Assembly (NCBI GenBank): GCA_036365455.1
Contig: JAWQUS010000027.1
Span: 19,580,501-19,644,500, forward strand
Direction: 5' to 3'
Source of the DNA: Macrosoma leucophasiata
Lineage: Eukaryota > Arthropoda > Insecta > Lepidoptera > Hedylidae
Length of the DNA: 64,000 bases
Below are positions 61,313-64,000 of this stretch, in pieces. Position 1 is the stretch's first letter, and every line of letters starts with the position of its first letter. The position numbers and the translations under genes were made by a program. A model generated the notes under the pieces. It was not told where the DNA came from. It ran no database searches and worked only from the letters and a program-made list of their open reading frames with translations.

Positions 61313-62612
61313 ATTATTTTAATACTTAACCTAAGAAATAAGAAAATAAAAGGAGATCAGCCAAAATGGTACATAGATTGTACATGAACAAATACTTTAT
61401 ATAAAATTTGTGCGCAAACACCTGTAAATTTTTCAGTATAACATACTGAAATCCACCGGAAAAGTATTTAAAACAGTTATTGAAAAAATCTGTACTTTTG
61501 ATATTTATGATGGCGTAGAAAGGAACGTAACAAAATGTAATGGCGTAGGATATAATTATTGTATCAAAAAGTATCGATTAATCATATTTTTAAAAAATCG
61601 GTTACATAATAAATATAAAAATAAGTAAAAGTACACGTTAGATTTCATTTTAAGGTGCAATAATCAGATGAAGACATATTGAAATACATTCATTTAGGTT
61701 TTAAAATCAACACAAAAGACTGAAGTGACCCATTCCATCAATGGATCGGATATTCTCATTGATATATATTTTTTTTTATTAAAGCACAAAAAAGAAACTA
61801 AACCCATTGTGCCACGTCCAGTCCGTCTCCGCCGTTCAACGTCCCCAACATACTGGCCACGTTTCCCCTCTGGAATCGATATTCTTACATCATCGATATT
61901 TTGTGACAGCCGCCTAAGTTGACACATCCCTTTTTGACGCTTTGATATGTCACCTCATGTCTGTCACCAGTCACGTCATTGATGATTGACGTCATTCACT
62001 TGCACAGACCAAATTCACTTACTTCTGCGCGTTTATTGTTGTTGGTGTTCTGTGACGTTTTTGGCTTGTTACTGGCTTGAGTAACTTGTTTTTGTGCTTG
62101 TTGAAACGGATTTCGAGTGCTCTTGCGACTTGGATTACGTAGGTAGTGCTAGAGGTTTCTGTTCAAGTCAGTTGATCTGGTGTGTAAAATAGACTGGAGT
62201 TTGCCAAAAAAGTGCTCGTTGTACAATGAAACGCTATTTAAAAGCATTCATAGATACCTATTTGTGGATACAAGAGTGATTATTTATTATAAAAATCACT
62301 TTCTTAGCTATAATAGTAATCTATTAGTACGAAAATAAATAAAAATATGGGAAAACGACTTCATTCTTACATTTTTTTAAATTGGTATATCTCACGAACC
62401 CAATTCGTCAATAAAGTCAAATATATTTTAAATAGTAGTATATGAACTAATGTTTGAAGACGTAAAAGTTTTACTGATGTGCAATTATGTACCAAGGCCC
62501 CATACAAAGTGGTGGATCTGCTTTTGAATAATAAAGCATATTGACAATTGATTCATATAACTTTTTTTTTCACATAGATTTCATATCAAATAATAAACAC
62601 ACTGATCGAACA
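61313..62612. other. Repeat-poor stretch, possible host sequence
   Basis: No mobile element recognised over 1.3 kb. No convincing ORF. See the CRE-like site at 61987. Confidence 0.4.
61965..62165. promoter_or_regulatory. Possible CRE-containing regulatory or 5' UTR region
   Basis: A perfect CRE-type octamer tgacgtca at 61987-61994 is preceded by a half site (cacgtcat, ~61973) and followed by tgtgacgttttt (~62051). Downstream sequence to ~62165 is less AT-rich than its surroundings. This could be a promoter or untranslated exon of a nearby gene, but no TATA, start codon context or splice pattern is decisive. Confidence 0.2.
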
Positions 62613-62840
62613 AGAAATAATGCACATCGACCTAAGGCAGAGACGTCTGCTTATTTCGGATCTGTAGAGCGTTATCTCTTTCGTACCTTACATATTTGAA
62701 ATTTGTCGACCATTTTGATCAGGTTTTGACCAATACCGGACTACGGATGCTGACGTAGGCAGTGTGCAGCAGAGATAACGCTCTATAAAGCCGAAACTAG
62801 CCGATTGTCACTTTCACAGGCTCGATGTGCATTATTTCAT
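62613..62840. mobile_element. MITE C, intact termini
   Basis: Left gaaataatgcacatcgacct; right, as complement, gaaataatgcacatcgagcc. Between: gagacgtctgcttatttcgg, agcgttatctctttcgtacc and gagataacgctctataaagc. Copies at 32835 and 47533 are incomplete. About 228 bp, no ORF. Confidence 0.88.
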
Positions 62841-64000
62841 AATGAGTTTAACTTTTCTAAGGTACAGTTATACAAGCAGCGGGACATTTCGATGAGGGAC
62901 TTTTTAATAAAGTTTCAGTGCTTACGTTGTAATTGAATTTCTCAATTGGTATAGTTGCTGGTCTATTCCAAGTTGTAGTTGGCTCTCGAAATTTGGACGT
63001 AGGTTTAGCATAGAATCATTATAAAATTGTTATTATTTTTATGATGCTAATCTTAAAATCCCTCAATGACGATAAGTGAAATTATTTTTATCTGTAGACA
63101 AATTCATGTAATTAATTATTACAATTGTTTTAATTGTTTATAGTTCACTCACGTCCCAAATCTGCGAAGTGGAAACCGTACCTTTCAAATGTACGTGTTG
63201 TGTAATTTGTGTTTTCAAATGTAATATTCTTGCACGGTAATTGTTTATACATTGTATTCGCACACATCTGGCAAACCTGCTTTAATTTAGAAGTGCTACA
63301 GAAACATACATTAAAAATAACTAGAGACAATTGTCTCTTCCCTTTGACAATGCTTACATTTCATTGCACGTTTTGTAGAACGAAGCTTTGAGATTTGTTC
63401 TACTATGAATACAAATTACAAATTATTTTGTTTATTTATACTCACACAATATATAGTCAACATTTTTCTGAACCAAGCGAACTGTTGTCATAATAATAGA
63501 ACAAAACATAATAGAATTTCGTGAAAAGAAATTCATTACTTAATAAAAAATATTGTATGAATAGCTTTAATATTAGAACACCTGTTACATTTAGATATGT
63601 TTGGTGTAAGGAATGTCTTCTAGAAATTATTATTAGTACTAAAGAAACATTTTTCATATATCGCATGTAATTGAACACATCACTTTCAATCCATTTACAT
63701 TCTTTTACGTATATTATACAAAACATTTATTTTACTTAATCAAATTTTGATAGGAAAAAAACGCTATCTTGTAAAATTAAAAAGACAAGTAATAAATTAT
63801 AATTTCACCGATTTCTATTGTTATAGTTAACAATTAAGACCTGTCTTACAAATACTAATTTTTCATCATGTTAATATATACAAAAGTGTGTGCGCTCAAA
63901 GCTTGCACTAAATATTTTAAATTAAACACGAACATTTTTTTTACAAATGACATATATATATTACAATGAATTTACGACGATATCAAAATCAAAATGGCGT
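62841..64000. other. AT-rich, no recognised feature
   Basis: No repeats shared with the rest of the window, no open frame over ~90 codons, and none with recognisable content. Confidence 0.4.

Overview
The window looks like gene-free nuclear DNA from an insect, most probably a ditrysian lepidopteran (moth or butterfly). No host protein-coding gene can be supported. The longest open frames are the C-terminal ends of dead LINE reverse-transcriptase ORFs, or artefacts of a 15-bp minisatellite. The assignment to Lepidoptera is from memory: Helitron-like elements running TC...CTAG with a terminal GCGGGCACAGCTAG, RTE-type 3' tails (cccagcagtgggacgta plus ATT repeats), the ORF2 ending SFLPRT..LWNELPS, and a 5' mariner end. 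No database was searched.

Repeat families named here. Fam-A: a ~290-330 bp poly-A retroposon of unknown origin, about 35 recognisable copies in both orientations, the dominant element. Fam-B: a ~270 bp element with a gat-rich 3' end. S5: a ~345 bp SINE whose head resembles the internal promoter of 5S rRNA and whose tail is RTE-like. T1 to T4: four SINE families with tRNA-like heads (A and B boxes). Others are Helitron-like elements, at least nine MITE or foldback families, LINE 3' fragments (CR1/Jockey-like, R1/I-like, RTE-like) and one mariner end.

Layout. 0-3 kb: a three-unit 326-bp tandem repeat interrupted by a SINE, then a Helitron. 4-7 kb: Fam-A, Fam-B, SINE relics and a foldback MITE. 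7.6-9.0 kb: a 1.3-kb 15-bp minisatellite ending in a Helitron-type 3' terminus. 9.6-16 kb: MITEs, Helitron, S5 and T1 copies. 16.2-18.6 kb: a nest of repeats between ~320-bp inverted arms. 19.6-25.7 kb: a ~470-bp tandem duplication, LINE 3' ends, a LINE inside a long-TIR MITE, and full-length Fam-A. 27-36 kb: nested S5, T3 and Fam-A, an S5 with a target-site duplication (TSD), a palindromic foldback element and a three-copy duplicated segment. 38-47 kb: T4, TIR elements, a Helitron and a LINE with ~200 codons of ORF2. 47-58 kb: a DNA element carrying T1 and mariner insertions, a perfect 61-bp-arm palindrome, and MITEs. 58-64 kb: Fam-B/Fam-A, TIR elements, then a comparatively repeat-poor stretch from ~61.3 kb with a CRE-like motif.

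The elements form layered insertions, so their relative order of arrival can be read. The most distinctive signals are the 5S-like SINE with a clean TSD, the Fam-A retroposon with a conserved 5' stem-loop, the recurrent inversion of T1 SINE 3' ends, the minisatellite within a Helitron, and the perfect palindrome at 50.1 kb. Coordinates were read by eye and may be off by a few bases; degenerate copies are less certain.
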